A stretch of 64,000 nucleotides of DNA from Gemmobacter denitrificans (GTDB lineage: Bacteria > Pseudomonadota > Alphaproteobacteria > Rhodobacterales > Rhodobacteraceae): positions 186,001 through 250,000 of the forward strand of contig NZ_JBALHR010000001.1 of the NCBI RefSeq assembly GCF_036964905.1. Reading direction: 5' to 3'. The first letter of the stretch is position 1. Each line of letters begins with the position of its first letter. The position numbers and the translations under genes are program-made. The notes beneath the pieces were generated by a model. The model saw only the letters and a program-made list of their open reading frames with translations, was not told the origin of the DNA and did no database searches. This document shows, one piece after another, positions 41,694 through 49,807 of this stretch.

Positions 41694-42920
41694 ATGATCT
41701 TCCGAAGGACCAAACCTTCGACGGGTGATCTCGACAAACCAAAGGGCTTTGACGATTTCGAACTGCGTCTGGGGGATGTCATGCGGGGCGAACGCGCCAC
41801 GCTTGGCAAGTCTCTGCTTGATGTTCAGCGCGAGCTGAAGATCAAGGCCACCTATATCGCTGCCATCGAAAATTGCGATGTATCGGCCTTTGAAACCCCT
41901 GGCTTCATCGCGGGCTATATCCGGTCTTATGCGCGCTATCTGGGGATGGACCCGGATTGGGCGTTCCAGCGTTTCTGCGCCGAGGCGAATTTCGAAGTTG
42001 CGCATGGCATGTCGGCTGCGGCCACGCCCGCCACCATCACTGCAGCGCGCAATCGCACCGCCAATCTGGAGCCGCGCGATCCGCTGGCCAATCCGAATGC
42101 AATCTTCATTCCGCGCAGCGAAAGCTGGGTGCACCGCATTGAACCCGGCGCTGTCGGATCGGTGCTGGTGCTGGCCCTGCTGATCGGGGCGCTTGGCTAT
42201 GGCGGCTGGTCGGTTCTGCAGGAAGTTCAGCGTGTGCAACTGGCCCCGGTTGATCAGGCCCCGGTGGTGGTGGCCGAGGTGGACCCGCTCAATCAGGTGG
42301 ATGGTGTAGCGGCGGCCCGCCCGCGCGGCGAATTGTCCGAGGTTCTGGCGGCCGAGGCTGCCATCTCTGATCCGCTGAGCCGTGTGACGCGTCCGCAGGC
42401 GCTTGACCTGCCGGTCATGGTATCGCGTGACGGCCCGATCGCCGCCATTGATCCGCGCACAAACGGCACTCTGGCCGGTCAGGGCCAATCCGCTGCGGCG
42501 GGCCAGTCCATTGCCTCAGTCGGAGATATTGGCGCCGATCTGGATGCGGGCGTGGTTCAGGTGACCGAGGCCCCGAAGCCGGGTGTTGATATTCTGGCGG
42601 TCCGCCCCTCCTGGGTGCGGATCTATGCCGCCGATGACACCGTTCTGTTCGAGAAGATCCTGGATGCCGGCGAACGCTATACGGTTCCGCAGATCGAACA
42701 GGCCGCCTTCCTGCGCTCGGGCAATTCGGGGTCGGTCTATTTCGTGATCGGTGGACAGACCTATGGCCCGGCCGCCCCCGGCCCACAGGTGGTGAAGAAC
42801 ATCGACCTGTCGGAAGAGGCTTTGATGGCCAAATACCAGGTTGCCGATCTGACCGGGGATGAAGCCTTGGCCAAGATCGTGGCAGAAAACACCGCAACAC
42901 AGGCCCCTGCCGATCAGTGA
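41694..42920 (+). CDS. RodZ-like helix-turn-helix membrane protein
   Basis: A 408-residue bitopic protein. Residues about 22-95 form a cytoplasmic helix-turn-helix domain (LGDVMRGERATLGKSLLDVQ, IKATYIAAIENCD, FIAGYIRSYARYLGMD). A single transmembrane helix at about 152-174 and a long Ala/Val/Pro-rich linker follow. A periplasmic beta domain (about 300-385, DUF4115-like, WVRIYAADDTVLFEKILDAGE) completes it. RodZ links MreB to the cell-wall machinery and sets rod shape. ATG 41694 has GGGGCAGGGG upstream. It lies between hemA and ispG. Confidence 0.88.
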   Translation: MIFRRTKPSTGDLDKPKGFDDFELRLGDVMRGERATLGKSLLDVQRELKIKATYIAAIENCDVSAFETPGFIAGYIRSYARYLGMDPDWAFQRFCAEANFEVAHGMSAAATPATITAARNRTANLEPRDPLANPNAIFIPRSESWVHRIEPGAVGSVLVLALLIGALGYGGWSVLQEVQRVQLAPVDQAPVVVAEVDPLNQVDGVAAARPRGELSEVLAAEAAISDPLSRVTRPQALDLPVMVSRDGPIAAIDPRTNGTLAGQGQSAAAGQSIASVGDIGADLDAGVVQVTEAPKPGVDILAVRPSWVRIYAADDTVLFEKILDAGERYTVPQIEQAAFLRSGNSGSVYFVIGGQTYGPAAPGPQVVKNIDLSEEALMAKYQVADLTGDEALAKIVAENTATQAPADQ

Positions 42921-42984
42921 TCGGGGACGGTTGGCCCTGAGGGATACGGTAGGAATGACGGGTCCGTGATCCTGTCCCGGATAC

Positions 42985-43026
42985 GAAACGGCCCCGGCGG
43001 CATTGCCCCGGGGCCGTTTCGCTTTT
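42985..43026 (+). terminator. intrinsic terminator after the RodZ-like gene
   Basis: A long stem pairs GAAACGGCCCCGG (from 42985) with CCGGGGCCGTTTC (ending 43020), followed by GCTTTT. It separates the RodZ-like gene from ispG, whose ribosome site follows 25 bases later. Confidence 0.85.
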
Positions 43027-43060
43027 ATCTGTGGCGGCGCAGCCCTGCGAGAGGTACGTC

Positions 43061-44179
43061 ATGACCCATAACCCGATCCGCCCCTGGCGCAATATCGAAC
43101 GCCGCAAGTCGCGCCAGATCCGCGTGGGCAAGGTGCTGGTCGGGGGCGATGCGCCGATCTCGGTGCAGACCATGACCAATACCATCACCTCGGATGTGAA
43201 GGCGACGCTGGATCAGGTGCTGCGCTGTGCGGTGGCCGGGGCCGATATCGTGCGGATTTCAACCCCCGATGAAGACAGCACGCGCGCGCTGAAAGAGATT
43301 GTCGCCGAAAGCCCGGTGCCGATCGTGGCGGATATCCATTTCCACTATCGCCGCGCGATTGAGGCCGCCGAGGCGGGCGCGGCCTGTCTGCGCATCAACC
43401 CCGGCAATATTGGCGATGCCAAACGCGTGGCCGAGGTGGTGCGGGCGGCGAAGGATCACGGCTGTTCCATCCGCATCGGAGTGAATGCCGGCAGTCTGGA
43501 AAAGCACCTGCTGGACAAATATGGCGAACCCTGTCCTGCTGCGATGGTGGAAAGCGGGCTCGACCATATCAAGCTTTTGCAGGACAACGATTTTCACGAA
43601 TTCAAGATTTCGGTGAAGGCCAGCGACGTGTTCCTGGCCGCCGCCGCCTATCAGGAACTGGCCGAGGCGACCGATGCACCGATCCATCTGGGCATCACCG
43701 AAGCGGGCGGCCTGATGTCGGGCACCGTGAAATCGGCAGTGGGACTGGGCAGCCTGCTCTGGGCTGGCATTGGTGATACGATCCGGGTCTCCCTTTCCGC
43801 CGATCCGGTGGAAGAGGTGAAGGTCGGGTTCGAGATTCTGAAATCGCTGGGCTTGCGCCATCGCGGCGTCACCATCATCAGCTGCCCCAGCTGCGCCCGG
43901 CAGGGCTTTGACGTCATCAAGACCGTGGCGGCGCTGGAGGAACGGCTGGCCCATGTCACCACCTCCATGAGCCTGTCGATCATCGGCTGCGTGGTGAACG
44001 GGCCGGGCGAGGCGCTGATGACCGATATCGGCTTTACCGGCGGCGGGGCCGGGTCGGGCATGGTCTATCTGGCGGGCAAGCAGAGCCACAAGCTGTCCAA
44101 CGATCAATTGATCGACCACATCGTCGAACAGGTGGAGCGCAAGGCCGCCGAGATCGAGGCGGCAAAGGCCGCCGAATAG
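43061..44179 (+). CDS. ispG: 4-hydroxy-3-methylbut-2-enyl diphosphate synthase
   Basis: The 372-residue iron-sulfur enzyme catalyses the penultimate step of the MEP isoprenoid pathway. The TIM-barrel part has VQTMTNTITSDV and VADIHFHYRRAI. The [4Fe-4S] ligands are C275 and C278 in SCPSCARQGFDV and C310 in IIGCVVNGPGEA, which also supplies the glutamate ligand. GAGAGG lies upstream of ATG 43061. The stop is one base from the stop of the convergent LysR gene, with no terminator between them. Confidence 0.97.
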   Translation: MTHNPIRPWRNIERRKSRQIRVGKVLVGGDAPISVQTMTNTITSDVKATLDQVLRCAVAGADIVRISTPDEDSTRALKEIVAESPVPIVADIHFHYRRAIEAAEAGAACLRINPGNIGDAKRVAEVVRAAKDHGCSIRIGVNAGSLEKHLLDKYGEPCPAAMVESGLDHIKLLQDNDFHEFKISVKASDVFLAAAAYQELAEATDAPIHLGITEAGGLMSGTVKSAVGLGSLLWAGIGDTIRVSLSADPVEEVKVGFEILKSLGLRHRGVTIISCPSCARQGFDVIKTVAALEERLAHVTTSMSLSIIGCVVNGPGEALMTDIGFTGGGAGSGMVYLAGKQSHKLSNDQLIDHIVEQVERKAAEIEAAKAAE

Positions 44180-44180
44180 A

Positions 44181-45071
44181 TCAGACGCACTTCAGTGCCT
44201 CGGCCAGATGATCGATGAAGGCGCGCAGCCGCGCCGTCACCGAATGGGCCGAGGGATAGACGAAATACAGCCCGCGCCGTTGGGTCGTCCACTCCGGCAG
44301 AACCCGGACAAGACGGCCCGTGTCCAGATCCTCGCGCATCATCAACGTGGGAACTGCGCCAATCCCGGCCCCTGCGCGCAAGGCATCGCGGATGGCCAGA
44401 TGCGACCCCAGTTGCAGCACTGGATGGGCGGGCAGATCAATGCGCCGGTCGCCGCTTTCCAGCGGCCAGGCAGCGCGCCAGGCTGCGGCCAGACCCACCA
44501 GCGGAAAGGCCAGAAGATCCTCGGGATCGCGGATCCGGTCCAGACCCGGCAGCTCGGGATGGGCGGCCAGCACGGCCTGGCCATGCAGCATCAGCCGGGC
44601 AATGCGGCTGCTGTCTTCCAGCGGGCCGAAATGCAGACATCCGTCAAAACCCTCTTCCAGCAGATCGGGGGCCCGGTCGAGAAAATGGATTTCCAGCGTC
44701 ACATCGGGATAGCGCGCGCGAAAATCTGCAGCGATCCGTCCCATCATCAGCGTGCCCAGGGTCGGGGTGACAGAGAGGCGCAGATGGCCGCGCGGTGCGC
44801 CATCGGGTTCGCCCAGGGCGCGACGGATATCCTCTGCCTCGCCCAGCAGCCGGTCGGCCCGGCTGGCCAGCACTTCGCCTTCGCGCGTGGGGCGCAAGGC
44901 GCGGGTGCTGCGTTCGATCAGCCGCACGCCCAGCTCGGTTTCAAGATCGGCGATCCGCTTGGACAGGGTGGATTTCGGCACCCGCAGCGCCAGCGCCGCG
45001 GCCGAGAACGAGCCTTCGCGCAGCACCATCCGAAAGGCACGCAGGGCGGTCAGGTCAATGTCATTGTCCAT
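44181..45071 (-). CDS. LysR family transcriptional regulator
   Basis: A 296-residue LysR regulator with the N-terminal winged helix (LTALRAFRMVLREGSFSAAALALRVPKSTLSKRI) and a substrate-binding domain (LRLSVTPTLGTLMMGRIAADF onwards). It belongs to the group that often controls a divergent efflux or oxidoreductase gene. Here the divergent gene is an MFS transporter 88 bases away. Starts at 45071 and 45083 are both in frame. A TGTCCA/TGGACA palindrome overlaps this start region, suggesting autoregulation. Confidence 0.9.
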   Translation of the reverse strand: MDNDIDLTALRAFRMVLREGSFSAAALALRVPKSTLSKRIADLETELGVRLIERSTRALRPTREGEVLASRADRLLGEAEDIRRALGEPDGAPRGHLRLSVTPTLGTLMMGRIAADFRARYPDVTLEIHFLDRAPDLLEEGFDGCLHFGPLEDSSRIARLMLHGQAVLAAHPELPGLDRIRDPEDLLAFPLVGLAAAWRAAWPLESGDRRIDLPAHPVLQLGSHLAIRDALRAGAGIGAVPTLMMREDLDTGRLVRVLPEWTTQRRGLYFVYPSAHSVTARLRAFIDHLAEALKCV

Positions 45072-45082
45072 ATTTCTGGACA
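45065..45082. promoter_or_regulatory. palindrome at the LysR start, candidate operator
   Basis: TGTCCA (45065-45070) and TGGACA (45077-45082) form a perfect inverted repeat with a six-base AT-rich centre. It overlaps the regulator's first codons. LysR sites often have the T-N11-A form, which this contains. It lies about 80 bases before the divergent MFS start. Confidence 0.5.
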
Positions 45083-45159
45083 TACCTTGCAATCATGGCT
45101 ATCTGGTTCAATTTTGTGAATTCCGTCACCCTGCGCAAGACAAATGTTGCGAGGACAGG

Positions 45160-46383
45160 ATGGAACAGACTGAAACACCCCCGCCCGGGCGCAGAGTGGC
45201 TTTGGCCGTGCTGGGGCTTTCTGCCATGACGATCATGGCCAATGCGACGGTGGCGTCATCCTTGCCGGGTCTGAAGCGCCACTTCGCCGATGTGGCGGGG
45301 ATCGACACGCTGGCAGGGTTGATTGTCACTCTGCCCTCTCTGGCTGTGGTGATCACCGCCGGGCTGATGGGGTGGCTGGCCGACCGGATGGACCGGCAGA
45401 AGCTGCTGGCCTTTGTGGCGTTGTGCTATGGGTTGGGCGGCACTTCGGGGCTTTGGGCCGAAAGCCTGAATGCCATCCTGGCGGGGCGGCTGTTGCTGGG
45501 CGTGGGCGTCGCGGGCACCATGACGCTGGGGATGACATGGAGCGCCGATCTCTGGCAAGGGGCTGCACGGGCGCGGTTCCTTGGGCTGCAGGGGGCGGCC
45601 ATATCGGTCGCCGGGATCGTGTTCATGCTGACGGGCGGGGCCTTGGCCGGGCTGCATTGGCGCGGTGCCTTTGCGGTCTATGCGCTGATCCTGCCGGTGG
45701 CCGTGCTGGCCCTGCTGGCATTGGCACCCTATTCCCGAGAACGGCGTCGGGCGGCACCGGTCGCGAAGGGGATGGCACGGCAGGCAGGCTTTCCTTGGGC
45801 GGCCTTTGCCTTTGTCGGCTCGCTGGGCTTCGTGTTTCAGGCGGCCTTCTACATCACCCCCACGCGGCTGCCGTTCCGGCTGGAAGAGCTTGGCGTGGCC
45901 AATCCGCTGGCTGTCGGGGCGTTGATGGCGGCATTGGTCGCAGTTTCGGCACCGGTGTCGCTGGCCTATGGGCGCATCCGTCGGCATGTTTCGGCCATGT
46001 CGGTCTTCGGGCTCAGCTTTGCGCTGATCGGGGCCGGATTTGTGGCCCATGCGCTGGCGCAGGATTGGCATGGGGTGCTGGCAGGATCGGTGATTGCCGG
46101 GTTGGGGATGGGCCTTTCGATGCCCAATTACACGACATGGTTCCTCGCGCGGGTGCCCATGGCCATGCGCGGTCGGGCTTCGGGTTTGCTGACCACGGCC
46201 TTCTTTCTGGGTCAGTTCGCCTCGCCGCTGGTATCTGCCCCGTTGGTGGCACATTTGGGGCTGGCCGGGGCGTTCGGCGCTGTGGGGGGCACGCTGATCG
46301 GGTTGGGCCTGCTGCTGGCGGTGGCACAGATCTGGTGGCCCGAACAGGCCCGGCCCGAAACGGCCCCGGCTGCGGTGTCCTGA
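45160..46383 (+). CDS. MFS transporter
   Basis: A 407-residue protein with about twelve hydrophobic helices. It has a GWLADRMDRQKLL loop between helices 2 and 3 (the MFS motif A region), RLLLGVGVAGTMTLG in helix 4, and the RGRASGLLTTAFFLGQF equivalent in the second half. It looks like a drug/metabolite exporter of the Bcr/YdfJ-like kind; the substrate is not readable. GAGG lies upstream of ATG 45160, and a longer frame start at 44752 would run antisense through the LysR gene. It is probably controlled by the divergent LysR protein. Confidence 0.88.
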   Translation: MEQTETPPPGRRVALAVLGLSAMTIMANATVASSLPGLKRHFADVAGIDTLAGLIVTLPSLAVVITAGLMGWLADRMDRQKLLAFVALCYGLGGTSGLWAESLNAILAGRLLLGVGVAGTMTLGMTWSADLWQGAARARFLGLQGAAISVAGIVFMLTGGALAGLHWRGAFAVYALILPVAVLALLALAPYSRERRRAAPVAKGMARQAGFPWAAFAFVGSLGFVFQAAFYITPTRLPFRLEELGVANPLAVGALMAALVAVSAPVSLAYGRIRRHVSAMSVFGLSFALIGAGFVAHALAQDWHGVLAGSVIAGLGMGLSMPNYTTWFLARVPMAMRGRASGLLTTAFFLGQFASPLVSAPLVAHLGLAGAFGAVGGTLIGLGLLLAVAQIWWPEQARPETAPAAVS

Positions 46384-46394
46384 AACCGTGCGAT

Positions 46395-46420
46395 GAAAAA
46401 GGCGGCCCTGCCGGGCCGCC
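46395..46420 (-). terminator. intrinsic terminator after the DsbA-like gene
   Basis: A perfect 8-bp stem GGCGGCCC (46401-46408) with GGGCCGCC (46413-46420) and a TGCC loop is followed on the minus strand by TTTTT (complement of 46396-46400). It ends the minus-strand gene and faces the MFS stop. Confidence 0.88.
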
Positions 46421-46443
46421 CTGATGCCGTTGCAGCGAAGCGA

Positions 46444-47196
46444 TCAACCGTCCTGCCGCTGGCCTTCGACGATCTGGCGCATCCCATCCAGCGGCACATA
46501 GCCACGCACCATGGTACGGTCGATGATGAAGCTGGGGGTGCCATTGATCTGCATCGTGGTGCCAAGTGCATGGTTGGCCTCGATCACCGCGGCCACTTCG
46601 GGGCTGGACATCTTGGCGCTGATGGCCGCCGCGTCCAGGCCCAGCTCCCCGGCCAGTGCCGCCATGCTTTCTGCCGTGGCATCGCCGCGCAGGGTGATCA
46701 GCGCATCATGCGCGCGCTTGTAGGCTTCGTCCCCTGCAACCATCCGCACTGCGATGGCAAATTGCGACGAGATCAGAGATTCTTCGCCCAGGATCGGGAA
46801 CTCCTTCACCACAAAGCGGATATTGCCATCCGATTTGACCAGCTCGTTCACTTCGTCATGTGCCTTGCGGCAATAGCCACAGCGGTAATCAATGAATTCG
46901 ACCAGTGTGATATCGCCTTCGGGATTGCCGCCGGCCCAGTCATTCGCGTTCTGGAAAATGGCCTCGGCATTGTCTTCCAGCAGTTTCAGATCATCTTCGA
47001 TCGCGGCGGCCTGCTGGCGGTCTTCCAGCACGCGCACGGCTTCCATGATGACTTCGGGATTCTCGATCAGATAGGCCCGCACCTGCGCACCAAAGGCCTG
47101 CTTTTCGGCGTCAGACATGGCGGACAGGTCAAGGGCAAGGGCCGGCAGGGAAAGACCCAGCGTCAGAGCAGTGGTGGCAAGGAAGGTGCGGGTCAT
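46444..47196 (-). CDS. DsbA family thiol-disulfide oxidoreductase
   Basis: A 250-residue periplasmic protein with a signal peptide (residues 1-21), an N-terminal helical extension (about 25-90, QVRAYLIENPEVI) and a thioredoxin fold. The active site is C106-G-Y-C109 in FIDYRCGYCRKAH, and the cis-proline loop is INGTPSF. The extension plus CGYC is the Com1/BdbD-like form common in alphaproteobacteria. It would introduce or isomerise disulfides in exported proteins. It is divergent from the aminotransferase gene; the 93-base gap holds both ribosome sites. Confidence 0.93.
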   Translation of the reverse strand: MTRTFLATTALTLGLSLPALALDLSAMSDAEKQAFGAQVRAYLIENPEVIMEAVRVLEDRQQAAAIEDDLKLLEDNAEAIFQNANDWAGGNPEGDITLVEFIDYRCGYCRKAHDEVNELVKSDGNIRFVVKEFPILGEESLISSQFAIAVRMVAGDEAYKRAHDALITLRGDATAESMAALAGELGLDAAAISAKMSSPEVAAVIEANHALGTTMQINGTPSFIIDRTMVRGYVPLDGMRQIVEGQRQDG

Positions 47197-47289
47197 CGGG
47201 TCTCTCCAAGGGGCAGGGGCCCCTTTTGGGGGCGGCTTGACGCGCGCGCCCTGCCGGGCCAGTGTCGCGCCGACTTTAAGGGGGCATGC

Positions 47290-48438
47290 ATGCAGGTTTC
47301 AAGACGGGCTCTGGTCGATCCCTTTATCGTGATGGACGTGATGGAGCGCGCCCGTGCCGCCGAGGCATCGGGGCGCAGCATCATCCATATGGAGGTGGGG
47401 CAACCCGGCACTGCCGCCCCGGCGGGGGCGCGCAAGGCCTTGGCGCGGGCGATGGAGGCGGGGCCGCTTGGCTATACCGTGGCGCTTGGCCTGCCCGAAC
47501 TGCGCCAAGGGATCGCTGACCTCTATCGCCGCTGGTATGGAATTGACCTCAATCCCGACCGTGTGGTGGTGACGGCGGGGTCATCCGCGGCCTTTCTGCT
47601 GTCATTCACCACGTTGTTTGATGCGGGGGACCGGGTGGCCCTGGGCGAACCCGGCTATCCGTCATACCGCCAGATCCTGAAGGCCCTGAGCCTTGAGGCT
47701 GTGGGAATCCCGTCGCGGCTGGAAAACCGGTTGCAGCCCGTGCCCGCCGATTTGCAGGGTGTCACCATGGAAGGGCTGATCGTGGCCAGCCCCGGCAATC
47801 CGTCGGGCACCATGCTGGGCCGCGCGGAACTTGCGGCCCTGATCGACCATTGTGCCGGGCGCGGGGTCCGGTTCATTTCCGACGAGATCTATCACGGGCT
47901 GCATTACGGTGACCGGGCGGTTTCGGCGTTGGAAATTGCCGATGACCTGCATGTCATCAACAGCTTTTCCAAGTATTTCAGCATGACCGGCTGGCGGATC
48001 GGCTGGATGGTGGTGCCCGAATCGCAGATCCGGGTGGTAGAGCGGCTGGCGCAGAACATGTTCATCTGCCCGCCCCATGCCAGCCAGATTGCCGCGCTGC
48101 ATGCGCTTGATTGTATCGACGAGCTGGAGGCCAATCGCGCGATCTATGCCGAAAACCGGCGTCTGATGCTAGAAGGCCTGCCAAAGGCCGGGTTTACCCG
48201 GATCGCGCCGCCGGACGGGGCCTTCTACATTTATGCCGATGTCAGCGACCTGACGACGGATTCGCTGGCCTTTGCGGCGCAGATCCTCGACGAAGCCGGG
48301 GTGGCGGTGACACCGGGGCTTGACTTCGATCCGCGGCGGGGGGCGCAGACGCTGCGCTTTTCCTATGCCCGGGCCACGGCCGATATTGCCGAAGGTCTGG
48401 CGCGGTTGCAGGCCTTCATGGCCCGCCGCAAGGCGTGA
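47290..48438 (+). CDS. class I/II aminotransferase
   Basis: The 382-residue fold-type I PLP enzyme shows IHMEVGQPGTAAP, GYTVALGLPELRQGIADLY, a phosphate-binding TAGSSAAF, SPGNPSGTML, SDEIYHGLHYG and the PLP lysine in NSFSKYFSMTGWRIGWMV. This is the subgroup Igamma aspartate/aromatic type. The substrate pair cannot be assigned. ATG 47290 is preceded by AAGGGGG. Its last bases overlap the first possible start of the amidase gene, but the amidase probably starts 57 bases later. Confidence 0.92.
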   Translation: MQVSRRALVDPFIVMDVMERARAAEASGRSIIHMEVGQPGTAAPAGARKALARAMEAGPLGYTVALGLPELRQGIADLYRRWYGIDLNPDRVVVTAGSSAAFLLSFTTLFDAGDRVALGEPGYPSYRQILKALSLEAVGIPSRLENRLQPVPADLQGVTMEGLIVASPGNPSGTMLGRAELAALIDHCAGRGVRFISDEIYHGLHYGDRAVSALEIADDLHVINSFSKYFSMTGWRIGWMVVPESQIRVVERLAQNMFICPPHASQIAALHALDCIDELEANRAIYAENRRLMLEGLPKAGFTRIAPPDGAFYIYADVSDLTTDSLAFAAQILDEAGVAVTPGLDFDPRRGAQTLRFSYARATADIAEGLARLQAFMARRKA

Positions 48439-48494
48439 ATGGTGCGAATGCGCAGCCTGCGCTAGGCTGTGCTGCAGCAGGAATGGGGCGGTGC

Positions 48495-49694
48495 ATGCGG
48501 GTTCTGATACTGGCTATTGCGATGATCTGGGCGGGGCTGGCCACCATGGCGCAGGATCTTTCGGCGCTGGCGCGACTGGTGCCGGAGCAATCCGAAATCA
48601 GCTCGTATGCGGGCGGGGGGATCACCCTTGAACTTGCGCTGTCGCAACCCGTGCCGTGGCGGGTGCGGCTGCTGGACCAACCGCCGCGCCTGGTGCTGGA
48701 TTTCCGCGAGGTGGACTGGCAGGGCATCGACCGGGTGGCGCGCAGCGGTGTGACCGACCTGCGGGCGGGCAGCTTTCGGCCCGGATGGTCGCGGTTGGTG
48801 GCCCAATTGCCGGGGCCTTTTGTGGTGCAGCGCGCGGGGATGGATACATCTGACGGCGCGGCGCGTCTAAGCCTTGCCCTGATCCCGGCCAGCGCCGAAA
48901 CCTTTGCCGAAAAGGCAGCCGCCCCTGAACCGCCCGGCTGGGCGCTGCCAAAACCGGCCGATCTGCCGCGCCCGGTGGCCCGGGGGGCAGGGCCGCTGGT
49001 TGTGGTGCTTGACCCTGGTCATGGCGGCATTGACCCGGGGGCCGAACGCGACAGCGTGACCGAAGCCGATCTGATGCTGACATTCGCCCGCGAATTCAAG
49101 GAAGTGCTGGTGCGGGATGGCGGCTTTCTTGTGGTGATGACGCGCGAGGAAGATGTCTTCGTACCGCTGGAAACCCGCATCTCCATCGCCCGTGCGGTGG
49201 GCGCGCATGTCTTCCTGTCGCTGCATGCCGATGCGCTGGCCGAGGGTGAGGCCGTGGGGGCCACGCTTTACACCCTGTCGGATGAGGCATCCGATCAGGC
49301 CGCCAAGACCCTTGCCGAACGGCATGATCGCGCCGATCTGCTGGCCGGGGTCGATCTGACGGATCAGGATGATCTGGTGGCGCAGGTCTTGATGGACATG
49401 GCACGCACCGAAACCGCCCCCCGCATTGACCGGCTGGCCGGGGCGCTGGAAGGCGCGATCAAGGGTGCCGATCTGAAGATGCATCGCCGCCCCCATCAGA
49501 CTGCCGGGTTCAGCGTGCTGAAATCGCCTGACATCCCGTCCTTGCTGATTGAATTGGGGTTTCTGTCGTCAGATCGTGATCTGGCCCGGCTGCAAGACCC
49601 GGACTGGCGTGCCCGGATGGCCGCAGCCCTGCGCGACGGGTTGAAAGACTGGGCCGCGCAGGATGCCGCGCTCTCGGGGCTGAACAGGCATTAG
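48495..49694 (+). CDS. N-acetylmuramoyl-L-alanine amidase, AmiC-like
   Basis: A 399-residue periplasmic cell-wall hydrolase. A signal peptide (residues 1-19) is followed by an AMIN domain (about 35-135, targeting to septal peptidoglycan) and an Amidase_3 domain. Zinc ligands are H176 (LDPGHGGIDPGA), E190 and H244 (LSLHADA), and the catalytic glutamate is in LLIELGFLSS. It cleaves stem peptides from glycan during cell separation. It needs activation by LytM-type proteins in other bacteria; an M23 protein lies at 54974. PBP1A follows on the same strand after 113 bases. Confidence 0.94.
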   Translation: MRVLILAIAMIWAGLATMAQDLSALARLVPEQSEISSYAGGGITLELALSQPVPWRVRLLDQPPRLVLDFREVDWQGIDRVARSGVTDLRAGSFRPGWSRLVAQLPGPFVVQRAGMDTSDGAARLSLALIPASAETFAEKAAAPEPPGWALPKPADLPRPVARGAGPLVVVLDPGHGGIDPGAERDSVTEADLMLTFAREFKEVLVRDGGFLVVMTREEDVFVPLETRISIARAVGAHVFLSLHADALAEGEAVGATLYTLSDEASDQAAKTLAERHDRADLLAGVDLTDQDDLVAQVLMDMARTETAPRIDRLAGALEGAIKGADLKMHRRPHQTAGFSVLKSPDIPSLLIELGFLSSDRDLARLQDPDWRARMAAALRDGLKDWAAQDAALSGLNRH

Positions 49695-49807
49695 GTCGTC
49701 GCGTCAGCTTTCACATTGGCGGGAAACTGCCCGCAAACGGCCCGCGATGTTTTGACCTTGCGCCGCTTTGGCCCTATATCGGTGCCACGTCTGATCGGGG
49801 GTTTTGC

